A DNA stretch of 64,000 bases from Hymenobacter sp. BT18 (GTDB taxonomy: Bacteria; Bacteroidota; Bacteroidia; Cytophagales; Hymenobacteraceae). A program made the position numbers and the translations under genes. The stretch covers positions 1,364,001 through 1,428,000 of the forward strand of contig NZ_CP050954.1 in NCBI RefSeq assembly GCF_012273015.1, written 5' to 3'. Below are positions 63,162 through 64,000 of this stretch, piece by piece. Every line of letters begins with the position of its first letter. Within the stretch, counting starts at the first letter, position 1. Below the pieces are notes generated by a model. That model worked only from the letters and a program-made list of their open reading frames with translations, had not been told where the DNA came from and ran no database searches.

Positions 63162-63720
63162 TACAGAAAAGTGTGGTGAGTGAAAAGAAATCGGGCAAAA
63201 AAAGTAAAATTGATTGCTACAAGTATACATACAAAGTAGCGTTAAACAAGCCTGTAGCTTGGACAATCATTGGATATTGTCTTCGAGAGTATGTAAAATA
63301 TAAACAAACTGAACAATAATGATTATATCTATATAACAGTTTTTTATTGGCAGAATGCCTTTAGTGTTAGGCTGACCAATGATATACTGTGTAATACATC
63401 AAGACTCTATAGCTTAGGGTAATTTAACTAAGCCGGACATTTTTCGGATGTGATTTTATGGTGGGTCTCGAAGTGATTAAGAGTATGTTTGTGAATTAGG
63501 TAAGAGACAAATAAGAGCGAGTTAGTAAGTTGCAGGGAGAGTTCTTAGGCTCCTTCCGACTTATGGTTGACGGCTATTAACCCCTTACTGACTCGTAATG
63601 TCAAGTCATTGAGTGCTGCTGCCCATGTAACGGCGCCGACGCTCGTGTTTGCGCCACGTGTTCCACGCGCTGCCCTACGTGTGTCGCACAGGCTGCTAGT
63701 AGCGTGCGCTGCCCCCACAG
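63162..63720. other. Promoter region of SusCD pair 3 and unassigned DNA
   Basis: The first ~300 bases are AT-rich and must contain the minus-strand promoter; a TATACTTG and a CTACTTTG on that strand are near-matches to the -7 box. From about 63540 GC rises, and this part probably belongs to the decayed insertion sequence beyond, although I could not match a transposase there. Confidence 0.4.
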
Positions 63721-64000
63721 TTTCCGCCCTGGATGGCAGTCTAATATATACTTCTACCGCCGGCAACGTCTGGGCCTGTGGCAGCAACTGAGTACAATGG
63801 TCAACGCTTTGGATCGGGTCGCGCACGACCGCCAGCCTATCCCGGCGCTGGCTTGACTGGACAGTCAGAGTGTCAAGTTGGCCCGCGCATCTATAAACAC
63901 CGCAGCTTGAATGCATACAAGCTTATCAACGGCCGCAAACGCCATATCATAGTCGATTCGGACGGCGTATTTGAGCCGCTCATGTGCACGCGGCCCACGG
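63721..64000 (+). pseudogene. Decayed IS5-family transposase, cut by the window edge
   Basis: Three frame pieces read FPPWMAV, then YFYRRQRLGLWQQLSTMVNA with PIPALA and LDSQSVKLA after an in-frame stop, then NAYKLINGRKRHIIVDSDG. These match the conserved IS5-type blocks PPWQTVYYYFRRWR, LDSQSVK (first catalytic Asp) and GRKRHLLVDTLG. Two frame changes and stops show it is dead. The N-terminal portion is missing or unrecognisable; the C-terminal half lies outside the window. Confidence 0.8.

Overview
The window looks like chromosome from a GC-rich member of the Bacteroidota, most probably a Hymenobacter-like Cytophagales. The reasons are three SusC/SusD outer-membrane pairs, an alternative complex III locus, repeated TAnnTTTG -7 promoter boxes, almost no Shine-Dalgarno sequences before starts, GSCFA, TM2/DUF2752 and DUF255 genes, and high GC in housekeeping genes. 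I see no tRNA, rRNA, CRISPR array, prophage or defence island. The genus is an inference; no 16S gene is present.

Layout. 0-2.5 kb: the start of an alternative complex III operon on the minus strand (a fused ActE-ActA cytochrome, then ActB running off the left edge). 2.8-4 kb: rpsF-rpsR-rplI. 4.2-11.4 kb: a GSCFA protein with a very long basic Ala/Pro tail, a DUF255 thioredoxin-like protein, and priA. 11.6-16.3 kb: two lipoproteins with membrane hairpins around a DUF2752 gene, a lipobox-bearing methyltransferase, queA and a small Lys-rich secreted protein. 16.4-20 kb: an M14 peptidase and two small unknown genes. 20.1-24.6 kb: SusCD pair 1. 24.8-30.9 kb: rnd, then the glyoxylate bypass (aceB-aceA) with a divergent RamB/ScfR-like regulator and a palindromic operator candidate on the aceB promoter. 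31-34.8 kb: mltG, a FadL porin and an SGNH-fold lipoprotein whose catalytic motifs are all altered. 34.9-39.3 kb: a GT-C type membrane protein, dtd, a MazG-like gene, comB and gcvT. 39.4-41.9 kb: a signalling cluster of a stand-alone CZB zinc-binding protein, a CHASE3 histidine kinase and a response regulator. 42-51.6 kb: rnhB, a Nudix gene, plsC, gatC, a large membrane/TPR protein, an ABC ATPase, a cobalamin adenosyltransferase, ilvE and prfB (with its programmed frameshift). 51.8-56.2 kb: SusCD pair 2. 56.6-57.2 kb: a decayed IS1-family transposase. 57.3-63.2 kb: a lower-GC operon of SusCD pair 3 with two accessory lipoproteins. The right edge holds a decayed IS5-family transposase.

How it fits together. 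Most genes are ordinary core functions: respiration, translation, replication restart, cell wall and lipid synthesis, and growth on acetate or fatty acids. The accessory part is outer-membrane nutrient uptake. None of the three SusCD pairs has a carbohydrate-active enzyme beside it, so their substrates cannot be read from context. The third pair lies between two dead insertion sequences and has visibly lower GC, which suggests it was acquired separately. The observations I would follow up first are the degenerate SGNH lipoprotein next to FadL, the glyoxylate operator, the CZB/kinase/regulator cluster, the Shine-Dalgarno-driven prfB frameshift in a lineage that seldom uses such sequences, and promoters placed so that queA and plsC mRNAs should be leaderless.
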